From Rikenellaceae bacterium (GTDB lineage Bacteria > Bacteroidota > Bacteroidia > Bacteroidales > Rikenellaceae), in assembly GCA_020859685.1 (NCBI GenBank), contig JAJBVT010000066.1, positions 1-64,000 on the forward strand: 64,000 bases of DNA. The letters run 5' to 3'. The position numbers and the translations under genes were made by a program. The notes under the pieces are model-generated. The model had not been told where the DNA came from, ran no database searches, and saw only the letters and a program-made list of their open reading frames with translations. Positions within the stretch are counted from its first letter, which is position 1. Every line of letters begins with the position of its first letter. This document shows, piece by piece, positions 41,229-50,159 of this stretch.

Positions 41229-42083
41229 GTAAATTACATCCCGGGTCGAGTCGTCCAGCGTGTCGAAGAACCGGACTATCCGTTTATCTATAAATTCGAT
41301 TGCCGACTGGGCATTAAGAGCCGCTTCGTAAGCCGTGTAATCATTGTCGGTAACGAACTTCTTCAAGTTCTCCGCAATCTTTATCTTAAGGGGCATTTGC
41401 TCCCGGTACATACCCACGAACTCCAAGGTTCCCTTGCGGTCGTTTACCCCGGCCAGTACGGCAATCTCACCCAGCAGTACCTCCACCCTCTCCCAATGGG
41501 CCTGATATTGCCCTATCATATTGTAACGGTCCTGTACCGGTCGGTACTGGGGACTTTCAAAGTCGGCCATAATCCGCTCGGCCGTCTCTTCGAGCCGGGC
41601 CACCTCTTCGAATTTTACTCTGATAATTTTGTCTTCGGGTGTATTATACGGATTGCGGTCGAAAAGATAGATTGCTCCGAATAAACCGCCCAATACCAGA
41701 GCGGCCGTCGATAGCCCCACCAGAGTGGCTCTCAATTTGGAGAACAGGCCATATCCGAGCGCCTTCCGTTCTTCTACCGCCGTTTCGAAATGTTTTTTTG
41801 CAACGGTGGTATATATGACAGCTACCAGCGTATTTATAACGGTCGAGCCTATCGCCGATATAGAATCACCTGCCGCTATTCCGAACATTATAAGCCCTGT
41901 AAATAGCAAAATGGACAGAATTAACCATTTATTACCCTTGCCGCGGTCGCCCAGAGCGATAAAGTTCCGGCGCAAAAGCAGTCCGCCCGCCACCGGCGAA
42001 CCCAAAAAAACGGCAAGGCCCACCGCACCGGAATCATAGATTTTAACGGGTTTCAATTCGGGTGGAGCGAAAGTATCCGACAT
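41217..42083 (-). CDS. Hypothetical membrane protein
   Basis: I do not recognise this 288-residue protein. It has about four hydrophobic segments (residues ~22-38, 52-70, 75-92 and 118-142), with a basic YTTVAKKHFETAVEERKAL linker, then a ~140-residue helical C-terminal domain rich in Glu, Arg and Lys. A Lys/Arg distribution suggests a cytoplasmic C-terminus. Its gene runs opposite to dtd and MazG and interrupts their usual adjacency. The 3' ends of this gene and dtd overlap. Confidence 0.65.
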   Translation of the reverse strand: MSDTFAPPELKPVKIYDSGAVGLAVFLGSPVAGGLLLRRNFIALGDRGKGNKWLILSILLFTGLIMFGIAAGDSISAIGSTVINTLVAVIYTTVAKKHFETAVEERKALGYGLFSKLRATLVGLSTAALVLGGLFGAIYLFDRNPYNTPEDKIIRVKFEEVARLEETAERIMADFESPQYRPVQDRYNMIGQYQAHWERVEVLLGEIAVLAGVNDRKGTLEFVGMYREQMPLKIKIAENLKKFVTDNDYTAYEAALNAQSAIEFIDKRIVRFFDTLDDSTRDVIYLFP

Positions 42084-42681
42084 AATATTACGGGGTTAGA
42101 ATGTCCAAATATAAATTATTTTCGTAGCTTCCGCAACGGTCCGGTATTATCCCGCGGGGGGTCGTTCCCGGCCCGTGGAGAAAGGGACTAATCAGTTCCC
42201 GCATTACATCTGCGCAGAGCGATTATTGAAACAGGGCGTTACTCCAAAGGGATAATAATGTTCCGGAGAATTTTAATATCCTGTAAGGACCATTACATAT
42301 GGTCTCCCGTATTATTGACCGACAGCAGGATGGCGAACTTGTCGTAATTTCGGGCCGGGGCGCAGTGTAGTTCCGAGCAGAACCTATCCACCGCAATATT
42401 CCCGTTCACCGTCCTGTTATCCCGGCATCCCACAGTTACCATAGAGATAACAGATACATACGACACCGTGAGTAAAATTTCAATACCAGCTTTCCATATA
42501 TTGTACTTAATGTTGCGGGGAATATCGGGTTTTTTCCGACGATTCCGCAAACAGTGAAATCGAAAAGCCTACGCCTAATCCGACCGGGACCCGCCCTCTT
42601 TGCAAGCCGTCTCGGCGAAAGAAATGTTTTACCGGGCAAAATAGTATATTTGCACAACGTAATCTAAAGGGGACGGGAGCA
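42084..42681. other. 598-base gap: possible short lipoprotein frame, MazG promoter
   Basis: On the minus strand, 42293-42550 encodes 85 residues with a hydrophobic stretch and lipobox-like TVGC, but length, composition and lack of a promoter leave it doubtful. On the plus strand TATATTTG (42645-42652) is an exact -7 match, 30 bases before the MazG-like gene. Nothing else is evident. Confidence 0.45.
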
Positions 42682-42975
42682 ATGACAATAAAAGAAGCAC
42701 AGGAGCTGGTAGGGGCATGGAACGAAAGGAACGCGGTTTACAACAGCGAACTCACATCCATGGCCCTGATTGCCGAGAAGGCGGGCGAACTTGCGAGCGC
42801 AATAGCCCGTAAACAGAGCGAACCCACCAAGCACCACCACGACGCCCCCAATCCGCCCCTTTCGGAAGAGGCCTCGGCCCTGTTCTGGGAACTGCTCTCG
42901 CTCTGCTCCCACTCCGGCATCGACCTTACCGAAGCTCTCGCCGAAAATCTGAACCGGCGGGAGAGCGCCGGATAA
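42682..42975 (+). CDS. MazG-like protein, active site degraded
   Basis: This 97-residue protein has the four-helix all-alpha NTP pyrophosphohydrolase layout (MTIKEAQELVGAW, SMALIAEKAGELASAIARK, EEASALFWELLSLC, GIDLTEALAENLNRR) typical of short MazG-like proteins found near dtd in Bacteroidetes. The metal-binding EExxE appears as EKAGE and the later ExxD as EEASA, so at least two acidic ligands are missing. It is probably a non-catalytic or altered-function relative. An exact TATATTTG promoter precedes it. Confidence 0.72.
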   Translation: MTIKEAQELVGAWNERNAVYNSELTSMALIAEKAGELASAIARKQSEPTKHHHDAPNPPLSEEASALFWELLSLCSHSGIDLTEALAENLNRRESAG

Positions 42976-43012
42976 CTACCTCTCCCGGCCGGGTGTCGCC
43001 CGTAACCTGTTT

Positions 43013-43789
43013 TCAATCGTTCAGAAGTTTACCCATCAGTGCGTTTACCGCTTCGGGAATAGACGGTTCACTGCCGAGCAGGCGTATAAATTCGCTCCCG
43101 ATTATCGCCCCGTTAGCATTTGCACAGGCGGCCAGAAGGGTTCGGCGGTTCGAAATACCGAACCCTATCAGTCGCGGGTTACGCAGTCCCATACCGTTTA
43201 TCTTACGGAAATATCCGAGCGTTTCTTTGCTGAAACTGTCCTTCGCCCCGGTGGTGGACGCCGTGCTGACCATATAGATAAATCCGGAGGTATTATCGTC
43301 GATAAGACGTATGCGCTCTTCGGAGGTTTCGGGCGTGATAAGCATAATGAATTTGAGGCCGTATTCTTCCCCGAGGTCCTTATAATCCCGCATATAGTCG
43401 GCAAAGGGCAGGTCGGGAATTATCACCCCGTCGATGCCGCACTCGAAACAGTCGCGGCAGAATCGTTCCGGGCCGTACTGCATAATGGGATTAAGGTAGC
43501 CCATCATTACCAGCGGAATATCCACCTGTGTGCGGATATTTTCCAGCTCGGAGAATAGTTTTTTAAGCGACATGCCGTTGTTTAGCGCGACCGTACTACT
43601 CTGCTGAATCACCGGGCCATCGGCCATCGGGTCGGAGAACGGGATGCCCACTTCAATCATATCCGCGCCCTGGCCTGCCAGTTCCCGGATAACGGGTACG
43701 GTATCCTCCGCATGTGGATATCCTGCGGTGAAATAAACCGATATTATACCTTGCTGTTTGGTTGCGAAAAGTTTATCTATTCTGTTCAT
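43013..43789 (-). CDS. trpA: Tryptophan synthase alpha chain
   Basis: TrpA cleaves indole-3-glycerol phosphate to indole, passed to TrpB through a tunnel. The 258-residue protein has the catalytic Glu in MIEVGIPFSDPMADGPVIQ, the Asp in IPDLPFADY, the phosphate-binding ASTTGAK and the GFGISN segment. It is the last gene of the trpBEGDCFA operon and overlaps trpF by four bases. No terminator stood out right after it. Confidence 0.96.
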   Translation of the reverse strand: MNRIDKLFATKQQGIISVYFTAGYPHAEDTVPVIRELAGQGADMIEVGIPFSDPMADGPVIQQSSTVALNNGMSLKKLFSELENIRTQVDIPLVMMGYLNPIMQYGPERFCRDCFECGIDGVIIPDLPFADYMRDYKDLGEEYGLKFIMLITPETSEERIRLIDDNTSGFIYMVSTASTTGAKDSFSKETLGYFRKINGMGLRNPRLIGFGISNRRTLLAACANANGAIIGSEFIRLLGSEPSIPEAVNALMGKLLND

Positions 43790-44427
43790 ATCTTAATCCT
43801 AACTGTTTCTATAAATTCACTAAGTCTACTTATATCCTTGATGCCGGGAGAGGTTTCGAAACGGCTGTTCAGGTCGAACCCGGCGCAGCCGGGGTACCGG
43901 CCCGTATCGATACCGGCCTCCTCCGGCCCTATTCCCCCGCTCAGCAGGAAAGGGGTGGGCCCGGTATAGCTTTCGAGGACCGAATGGTCGAACTTAAGCC
44001 CCGAACCGCCTTTGAGCGGAGTTTTGGTATCGAAAAGAAGCAGTTCGCAAACGCCCTCGTACCGCCATGCCGTGGTAAGGTCTTCCCGGGAAGAGATGCC
44101 GAACGCCTTAAACACCTCGAGGCCCCGGTCGCGAAGCGTTCCGCATAGTTCCGGAGCTTCGCCGCCGTGAAGTTGTACGGCGTCCAGCCCGTATTCTTCT
44201 GCTTTCCGCAGAACGGCATCCATCGGTTCGTCCACAAATACCCCGACCTTACGGATGGTCTCCGGCAACCCCCGGACCGCCGCCGGGGCGAGCCCGAAAG
44301 CGTTGCGCGGCGAGGGACGGTAGAAGATAAACCCCATCATATCCGGGGTGAGCGCCGCCACTTCCCGCATATTGTCCGCATCGGCCATCCCGCACACTTT
44401 TAACACCGGAGTTCCCATCGCCGTCAT
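43786..44427 (-). CDS. trpF: Phosphoribosylanthranilate isomerase
   Basis: TrpF catalyses an Amadori rearrangement in tryptophan synthesis. The 213-residue TIM barrel has the catalytic Cys in LKVCGMADADN, GFIFYRPSPRN, the AVQLHGGEAPELC segment, and the phosphate-binding LLSGGIGPE with catalytic Asp nearby (LLFDTKT). It overlaps trpC and trpA by four bases at each end, consistent with translational coupling. Confidence 0.95.
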   Translation of the reverse strand: MTAMGTPVLKVCGMADADNMREVAALTPDMMGFIFYRPSPRNAFGLAPAAVRGLPETIRKVGVFVDEPMDAVLRKAEEYGLDAVQLHGGEAPELCGTLRDRGLEVFKAFGISSREDLTTAWRYEGVCELLLFDTKTPLKGGSGLKFDHSVLESYTGPTPFLLSGGIGPEEAGIDTGRYPGCAGFDLNSRFETSPGIKDISRLSEFIETVRIKI

Positions 44428-45212
44428 TTTTCGAGCACCTCGCCGAGGAATGTACGCAAAGCCCCGGCCGGGTCGCCGTGCTTCATAAAGTTCTCGCCCA
44501 TCAGAAAGCCCCGGTACCCGTGCCGGGCCAGCTTCCTTACCGTGGCCGGGTCGGATATTCCGCTCTCGGATATCAGCAGTTTACCGGCAGGCAGAAGTTC
44601 CGCCATCCTCACGGACACTGCCGTATCGGTAACGAAGGTGGTCAGGTCACGGTTATTAATGCCCACAACGTCCACATCGTCGCATACATGGTCCAACTCG
44701 TGAGGGCCGTGCAGTTCCAGCAGGACTTCGAGACCCAGCGCTTTGGCGAATGCCGCCAGGTCGGCGGTCCGCTCCACTGTGAGGTTCGCGGCAATCAACA
44801 GTATTGCGTCCGCACCCGCGGTACGGGCCTCGCAAATCTGGTAGGGGTCGATAATAAAATCCTTCCGCAGAAGGGGGAGAGCCGCGACTCCCCGCGCGGT
44901 GCGCAGGTCGGCGAGAGAACCGCCGAAATAGTCCCCGTCGGTGAGCACCGACACGGCCGCCGCTCCGGCGGCCTCGTATCCGGCAACTACTTCTTCCACA
45001 GACGCGGCGCTGTTTATATCGCCTTTTGAAGGCGAACGGCGCTTAAACTCGGCTATTATCCCGCCCGGAGTCCGTGCGATGGAGCCGGAGAACGATACCG
45101 TCGGCCGTTTTACGGCCTGCGCATCGGCGTATATGTCCGTGAAGGGCCGGGCGGCCTTAGCCGCCGCCACTTCCGTCTGTTTGGTCTCGATTATGTGTTC
45201 GAGTATATTCAT
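44424..45212 (-). CDS. trpC: Indole-3-glycerol phosphate synthase
   Basis: TrpC closes the indole ring. The 262-residue protein has IIAEFKRRSPSKGDI, the LLRKDFIIDPYQICEA catalytic Lys segment, AILLIAANL, VVGINNRDLTTF and SESGISDPATV. It is a stand-alone enzyme, not the TrpC-TrpF fusion of enteric bacteria. It is cotranscribed with trpD (102-base gap) and overlaps trpF. Confidence 0.96.
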   Translation of the reverse strand: MNILEHIIETKQTEVAAAKAARPFTDIYADAQAVKRPTVSFSGSIARTPGGIIAEFKRRSPSKGDINSAASVEEVVAGYEAAGAAAVSVLTDGDYFGGSLADLRTARGVAALPLLRKDFIIDPYQICEARTAGADAILLIAANLTVERTADLAAFAKALGLEVLLELHGPHELDHVCDDVDVVGINNRDLTTFVTDTAVSVRMAELLPAGKLLISESGISDPATVRKLARHGYRGFLMGENFMKHGDPAGALRTFLGEVLEK

Positions 45213-45314
45213 CGGGTAAACATTTTATTTTTACAATTTCGGGTCGGCCGAATTTCCGGAACCACAGCCGGGCCGTACAAATCGGGGCGCAGGATATATC
45301 GGTTGCCCCCGTAT

Positions 45315-46313
45315 CTAACCCGCGTTAAGTTCCACGAACCGGGCGAATGCCCCGGCGGCACGGCCGGAATGAATGGATTCCCGCGCCATACCTATACAAT
45401 CGGCAATGGACAGCGACGGCTCGAAATTCCGTATGGCGAATGCCGCGTTCACCACGACGGCGTTCTCCTGCGCCGGAGTCGCCACACCGTTCAGCACACT
45501 GTCGAATATCCCCGCCGCTTCGCGGACGGTATCCCCGCCGTGAAGTTCCTCCTGTCCGGCCCGGGGGAACCCGAGTTCCTCCGGGGTGAGGATACTCTCG
45601 CCGTCGTTGTCGAAGCATTTGAATTCGCTCGTGAGCGATATCTCGTCGTAACCGTCGAGCGAATTTACGATGGTAAACCGTGTGTCGCCCTGTTGGTACA
45701 TATAGTTGTAGAGCCGGGCCAGTTTCAGGTTGTACACCCCCAGCAGTTGCCGCCGGGGAATGGCCGGGTTTACCAGCGGGCCCAGCATGTTGAAGAACGT
45801 GCGCACCCCCAACGCTTTGCGCACCGGGCCTACGGCCTTCAGCGCAGGATTAAAGAACTGAGCGTGGAGGTAGGCTATATTGCACTCGTCCAGCGACCGT
45901 CGCAACCGGTCCGTGTCGGTCGTAAACTTTACGCCGTGGTGCTCGATAACGTTCGAGGCCCCGCTCACCGAAGTCGCGCCGTAATTGCCGTGCTTCACCA
46001 CCTTATACCCGGCCCCGGCTACGGTGAAACAGGCCGCAGTAGAGATATTGAATGTGTTCTTATTGTCGCCGCCCGTGCCAACTATATCTATCGCATCGTA
46101 ATCTCCGAGGTCCACCGGTACGCGCATTTCCAGCAGTGCGTCGCGGAACCCCGACAGCTCGTCGAGAGTGATGCTCCTCATCAGGAAGACGGTTATGAAA
46201 GCCGCTATCTGGCTGTCGTTGAACTCTCCCCGGGCCATCCGGATAAGCACGTCACGGGCCTCGGCGCGGTCCAGTTCGGTGTGCTCGAAGAGCCTGTAAA
46301 GTATATTTTTCAT
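45315..46313 (-). CDS. trpD: Anthranilate phosphoribosyltransferase
   Basis: TrpD transfers phosphoribose to anthranilate. The 332-residue protein starts at MKNILYRLFEHTEL, with the PRPP-binding VGTGGDNKNTFNIST, KHGNYGATSVSGASNVIEHH and the DGYDEISL segment. The frame continues upstream for 17 more codons, but that stretch lies in the trpG end and lacks conserved residues. It is not fused to TrpG here. Confidence 0.95.
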   Translation of the reverse strand: MKNILYRLFEHTELDRAEARDVLIRMARGEFNDSQIAAFITVFLMRSITLDELSGFRDALLEMRVPVDLGDYDAIDIVGTGGDNKNTFNISTAACFTVAGAGYKVVKHGNYGATSVSGASNVIEHHGVKFTTDTDRLRRSLDECNIAYLHAQFFNPALKAVGPVRKALGVRTFFNMLGPLVNPAIPRRQLLGVYNLKLARLYNYMYQQGDTRFTIVNSLDGYDEISLTSEFKCFDNDGESILTPEELGFPRAGQEELHGGDTVREAAGIFDSVLNGVATPAQENAVVVNAAFAIRNFEPSLSIADCIGMARESIHSGRAAGAFARFVELNAG

Positions 46314-46324
46314 ACGGAGTCGGT

Positions 46325-46894
46325 TTACAGTTCGAGCCAGTTTTTGAGAATTGCGTTTCCGCACGGGGTCAGTACCGATTCCGGGTGGAACTGCACCCCC
46401 CGAACATCGTAACGGCGGTGGCGCAGGGCCATAATATTTCCTGTGGCGTCTTCGGCTGTTATTTCCAGTTCTCCGTCCGGGAACCCTTCACGGTCCACAA
46501 TCCAAGAGTGGTAACGCCCGGCGACGAAAGTTTCGTCGACACCGGCAAAAACAGGGTCCGGAGCGGTAACCTTTATTTCGGTCCCTACCCCGTGGTACAC
46601 GTCAGGCAGGTTGAGCAGCCGCGCCCCGAACACCTCCCCGATGGCCTGCTCCCCGAGGCACACCCCGAAAATGCTCTTTGAAGGTGCGTACTCATTTATA
46701 AGCGCGCATAATATACCGCTCTCGGACGGAATACCGGGGCCGGGCGATAGCAATATCTTGTCATATGCCGCTGCATCTTCGACAGCGATTTTATCGTTCC
46801 TCGCCACTGTAATATTTCCCGCTCCGGCCTCGCGGAGCGAGTGGACAAGGTTATAAGTGAACGAGTCGTAGTTATCCAATACCAGTATTTTCAT
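46325..46894 (-). CDS. trpG: Anthranilate synthase glutamine amidotransferase component
   Basis: TrpG supplies ammonia from glutamine to TrpE. The 189-residue protein starts MKILVLDNYDSFTYNLVHSL (MNNMKIL three codons earlier is possible), with the oxyanion LSPGPGIPSE, nucleophile Cys in FGVCLGEQAI, and the HPES catalytic His/Glu. It follows trpE by 173 bases containing one dispersed repeat and lies 11 bases before trpD. Confidence 0.96.
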   Translation of the reverse strand: MKILVLDNYDSFTYNLVHSLREAGAGNITVARNDKIAVEDAAAYDKILLSPGPGIPSESGILCALINEYAPSKSIFGVCLGEQAIGEVFGARLLNLPDVYHGVGTEIKVTAPDPVFAGVDETFVAGRYHSWIVDREGFPDGELEITAEDATGNIMALRHRRYDVRGVQFHPESVLTPCGNAILKNWLEL

Positions 46895-46916
46895 GTTATT
46901 CATTTTACATTTATAA

Positions 46917-46950
46917 GTCATCCCGAGGAGCCGGTGGCGACGAAGGACCT
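46917..46950. repeat. Dispersed repeat within the trp operon
   Basis: GTCATCCCGAGGAGCCGGTG (46917) leads into GACGAAGGACCT (46950), an inverted relative of the ATCCTTCG to GGATGACA repeats. It sits in the trpE-trpG gap, the largest inside the operon. Confidence 0.5.
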
Positions 46951-47067
46951 ACCATTTTAATAATTTAATTGGTATGGAAAGTGAAATAATGCAGATTCTT
47001 CAATTCGTTAAGAATAACATTGTCTCTTCATATAGTGATAGCGGTAAACCTCCGTTCTCGGTATATT

Positions 47068-48468
47068 TTAATTTTTTATTTCCCCGGCTATTTCAATAGC
47101 CTTTCGCAGCGCGCCCAGCTTATTGTTCACCTCTTTTAGTTCGTTTTCCGGGACCGATTTTGAAACGATGCCCGCCCCAGCCTGGAAATAGAGGGTATTG
47201 TTGCGGCTGACAAATGTCCGGATAGTGATGGCCTGGTTAAGGTTGCCGTCGAACCCGATACGGCCGATACAACCGCCGTACACCCCCCGCGGATGCGCCT
47301 CTATTTCGTCTATCAGCTGCATGGCCCGTACCTTCGGGGCGCCCGAAAGGGTCCCGGCCGGGAATGTGTCGGCGAATAGGCTGATACGGTTCACTTCGGG
47401 CGCTATATCACCCTGTACGCGCGACACCATATGGATAACGTGTGAGTAGAACTGTATCTCCTTGTATGATACCACCCGGACATTGGACGCGTTGCGGCTC
47501 AGGTCGTTGCGGGCGAGGTCCACCAGCATTACGTGCTCGGCATTCTCCTTGGGGTCGGCTATCAGCCGCTCAGCCAGAAGGCGGTCCTTCTCGTCGTCTC
47601 CGGTACGGTAAATGGTCCCCGCGATAGGGTCGATTGTCGCTTTGCCGCCCTCGACTTTTACATGTGTTTCGGGCGAGGAACCGAAAATGCGGAACGATCC
47701 GAAATCGAAATAGAACAGGTACGGCGAAGGATTCACCGACCTCAGGGCGCGATAGACCATAAAGTCGTCGCCCATATACTGCTGTTCGAACCGGCGCGAG
47801 AGCACTATCTGGAACACGTCTCCGCGCATACAGTGCGCGATACCTTTCTCGACCATCTTCATATAATCCCCGTCGGTAATCGGGGATGAAACCCCGCTGC
47901 GAACGGAGAAGCCGTAGGTCGGAAAATTACGGCTCTCGATTACCGAAAGCAGTTCGTCCAGCCCGCTCGGGCATCCCCCGGTCAGATTCTCCGTTACGGT
48001 CATCTCGTTGCGCAGGTGGTTGACCGCCACCACGTAACGGTACAGGATATAGGTAATTTCGGGTATCCCGGTCAACTCCTCGTCGGTCCCTGTAATTTCG
48101 ACATCTTCGAAATAATTTACCGCATCGTAAGAGGTGTAGCCGAACAGTCCGTTTGAAGCGGCCGTATCGCCCGTCACACAAAACGACGAAACGAAATCGT
48201 TCAGCGCGTCCTGCACCGTGCGGCCGTTCACGGCGGTAACATTAATCGTCCCGTCCGGGTACTGCTCGGTTATTTTCCCGCCGCGCACCGAGAACCGGGC
48301 GAGCGGTTCGATGCCGATGTACGAGTAGCTGTTCTCCGACGAGTGGTAGTCGGAACTCTCGAGCAGGGCCGACTGCGGGTACATATCGCGCACTTTGAGG
48401 TATATGCCCACCGGGGTCTGAAGGTCGGCCAGCAGGCGGCGGGAGTTGACCGTTATTTTTGTTTTCAT
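47068..48468 (-). CDS. trpE: Anthranilate synthase component I
   Basis: TrpE makes anthranilate from chorismate. The 466-residue protein has the feedback-site LLESSDYHSSENSYSYIG near the N-terminus, and the chorismate-binding domain with SRRFEQQYMGDDF, RIFGSSPETHVKVEGG, PIAGTIYRTG, ELIADPKENAEHVMLVDLAR-like segment and the RAMQLIDEIEAHPRG helix. The LLESS motif suggests retained tryptophan feedback inhibition. It is the second gene of the operon, after trpB. Confidence 0.96.
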   Translation of the reverse strand: MKTKITVNSRRLLADLQTPVGIYLKVRDMYPQSALLESSDYHSSENSYSYIGIEPLARFSVRGGKITEQYPDGTINVTAVNGRTVQDALNDFVSSFCVTGDTAASNGLFGYTSYDAVNYFEDVEITGTDEELTGIPEITYILYRYVVAVNHLRNEMTVTENLTGGCPSGLDELLSVIESRNFPTYGFSVRSGVSSPITDGDYMKMVEKGIAHCMRGDVFQIVLSRRFEQQYMGDDFMVYRALRSVNPSPYLFYFDFGSFRIFGSSPETHVKVEGGKATIDPIAGTIYRTGDDEKDRLLAERLIADPKENAEHVMLVDLARNDLSRNASNVRVVSYKEIQFYSHVIHMVSRVQGDIAPEVNRISLFADTFPAGTLSGAPKVRAMQLIDEIEAHPRGVYGGCIGRIGFDGNLNQAITIRTFVSRNNTLYFQAGAGIVSKSVPENELKEVNNKLGALRKAIEIAGEIKN

Positions 48469-48570
48469 TATCTTCTCATTTTTGTTAATTCGAAAGGCGC
48501 TCTTTTTACCGGCCTCCGTAAAGCGGCCCGCTTTTAAGCGGAACGTTCCACCACGGCCGTCCCGTAAAGT

Positions 48571-49770
48571 TTACGAACCCGACTGCCGGGTTTTATTAAA
48601 ATACTCCACGAACGTCTCCATATCCTTATCGCCACGGCCGGATAGGGTAAGCACCACCACTTCTTCCGGGTGGAACTCCATCTTACCGAGCGCGCCGAGC
48701 GCATGGGCCGACTCGATTGCGGGGATAATACCTTCGAGACGAGTCAGTTCCATCGCCGCATCGAGAGCCTCTTCGTCCGTTACCGCCACGACCCGGGTTC
48801 TGCCCGTAACCGCAAGGTTGGCGTGCATCGGCCCGATACCGGGATAGTCCAGTCCGGCCGAGACCGAGTAAGGCTCGGTAATCTGCCCGTCCTCATCCTG
48901 CATCACGAACGTGCGGCTGCCGTGGATTATACCCCGCTTGCCGAGGTGGATAGTGGCGGCCGTTTCGCCCGAATCGACACCCAGTCCGGCCGCCTCGCTT
49001 GCCACCAGTTTTACCCGCATATCGTCCAGATAGTGGTAAAATGTCCCCGCGCAGTTGCTTCCACCGCCAACACAGGCCATCAGGTAGTCGGGATATTCCC
49101 GTCCTTCCTGCCGCATAAGCTGCTTCTTTATCTCGGCGCTTATCACCGACTGGAACCGAGCCACCATATCCGGATACGGGTGCGGGCCCACCGTGGAACC
49201 GATTATGTAGTGCGTGTCGGACGGGTTGCAGCACCAGTCGCGTATAGCTTCGTTGGTGGCATCCTTCAGGGTCTTGTTTCCGCTGGTGACAGGCCGAACC
49301 TCGGCCCCGAGCATCTCCATCTTCTGGACGTTCAGCCTCTGCCGGGCGATATCCGTCTCGCCCATATAGACTATGCACTCCATCCCTTTCAGGGCGCATA
49401 CCGTTGCCGTGGCCACGCCGTGCTGGCCAGCACCCGTCTCGGCGATAATGCGGGATTTGCCCATCCTGCGGGCCAGAAGTATTTGGCCTATGGTGTTGTT
49501 GATCTTGTGGGCGCCCGTGTGGTTAAGGTCCTCGCGTTTGAGGTAGATGTGCGCGCCGTATTTAACGGACAGTCGCGAGGCGTAGTAGAGCGGCGTCGGG
49601 CGGCCGACGTAGTCCCGCAGCAGGTTATCGAACTCGGCCCGGAACTCGGGGTCCGCCATAATCTCGAGGTACCGTTCACGGAGGTTCTTAACATTACCGT
49701 AGAGTATCTCCGGAATGTACGCTCCCCCGAACTCCCCGTAATACCCCTCGCTGTTTACATTGTAATCCAT
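48571..49770 (-). CDS. trpB: Tryptophan synthase beta chain
   Basis: TrpB condenses indole and serine using PLP. The 399-residue protein has [12 protein letters not shown], the PLP lysine Lys89 in [24 protein letters not shown], the phosphate-binding [10 protein letters not shown] and catalytic-region [11 protein letters not shown]. It heads the operon, an order typical of Bacteroidetes (trpBEGDCFA), and is preceded by the leader peptide and attenuator. Confidence 0.97.
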   Translation of the reverse strand: MDYNVNSEGYYGEFGGAYIPEILYGNVKNLRERYLEIMADPEFRAEFDNLLRDYVGRPTPLYYASRLSVKYGAHIYLKREDLNHTGAHKINNTIGQILLARRMGKSRIIAETGAGQHGVATATVCALKGMECIVYMGETDIARQRLNVQKMEMLGAEVRPVTSGNKTLKDATNEAIRDWCCNPSDTHYIIGSTVGPHPYPDMVARFQSVISAEIKKQLMRQEGREYPDYLMACVGGGSNCAGTFYHYLDDMRVKLVASEAAGLGVDSGETAATIHLGKRGIIHGSRTFVMQDEDGQITEPYSVSAGLDYPGIGPMHANLAVTGRTRVVAVTDEEALDAAMELTRLEGIIPAIESAHALGALGKMEFHPEEVVVLTLSGRGDKDMETFVEYFNKTRQSGS

Positions 49771-49828
49771 GATTATATCAGTTTGTTATTCTTTATCTAC
49801 GACCCACCCGGACGAATCCCGAAAGGGA

Positions 49829-49864
49829 CAAAAATTAAGGGCTGTCGTGAATCCGACAGCCCTT
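49829..49864 (-). terminator. trp attenuator terminator
   Basis: On the minus strand, AAGGGCTGTCG (49864-49854) and CGACAGCCCTT (49847-49837) form an 11-bp stem with a six-base loop, followed by AATTTTTG. The loop and upper arm (ATTCACGAC, 49852-49844) can instead pair with GTCGTGAAT (49914-49906), which overlaps the trpL stop, forming an antiterminator. Confidence 0.88.
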
Positions 49865-49907
49865 TTATGTTGTTTCGCTTCCTCAAGCTAACATACGGCG
49901 TTACCAT

Positions 49908-49967
49908 TCACGACTCCCGGAGCTGTGAACGCCACCACCATGCGTTATTTGAGAACAATTTTTTCAT
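49908..49967 (-). CDS. trpL: trp leader peptide with three consecutive Trp codons
   Basis: This minus-strand frame encodes 19 residues, MKKLFSNNAWWWRSQLRES, with three TGG codons in a row at positions 10-12. Just after them GGCGTT can pair with AACGCC (strand 1:2); the stop region GTCGTGAAT can pair with the terminator's upper arm (strand 2:3). Ribosome stalling at the Trp codons when charged tRNA-Trp is scarce would cover strand 1 and favour the antiterminator, allowing trpB onward to be read. The leader lies ~36 bases after the predicted transcript start. Confidence 0.88.
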   Translation of the reverse strand: MKKLFSNNAWWWRSQLRES

Positions 49968-50009
49968 TGTTTAACCGTTTCCGCCCGTACCGGCACGTAC
50001 TTTCGAATG

Positions 50010-50039
50010 CAAATATAAATAAATTTTCAGTAAAGCAAA
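50010..50039 (-). promoter_or_regulatory. trp operon promoter TTTG-N18-TATATTTG
   Basis: The minus strand reads TTTG (50039-50036), 18 bases, TATATTTG (50017-50010). The transcript would begin around 50003, upstream of trpL. Confidence 0.65.
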
Positions 50040-50159
50040 TATTATTCCCGGCTTTACCGGGTTATACCGGCAATAACCAACGAAATAATTAGCTAAAGTT
50101 AAATAATTTACATATATTTAACCGACCCTGAGGAAATCATCATACATAACTTTACGAAT

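Noticed and set aside
42293-42550. 85-residue frame with lipobox-like TVGC
   Set aside because: No promoter, ribosome-binding site or recognisable family; recorded only within the gap description.
48670-49974. 434-residue plus-strand frame opposite trpB
   Set aside because: It is antisense to the conserved trpB and crosses the attenuator; no independent support.
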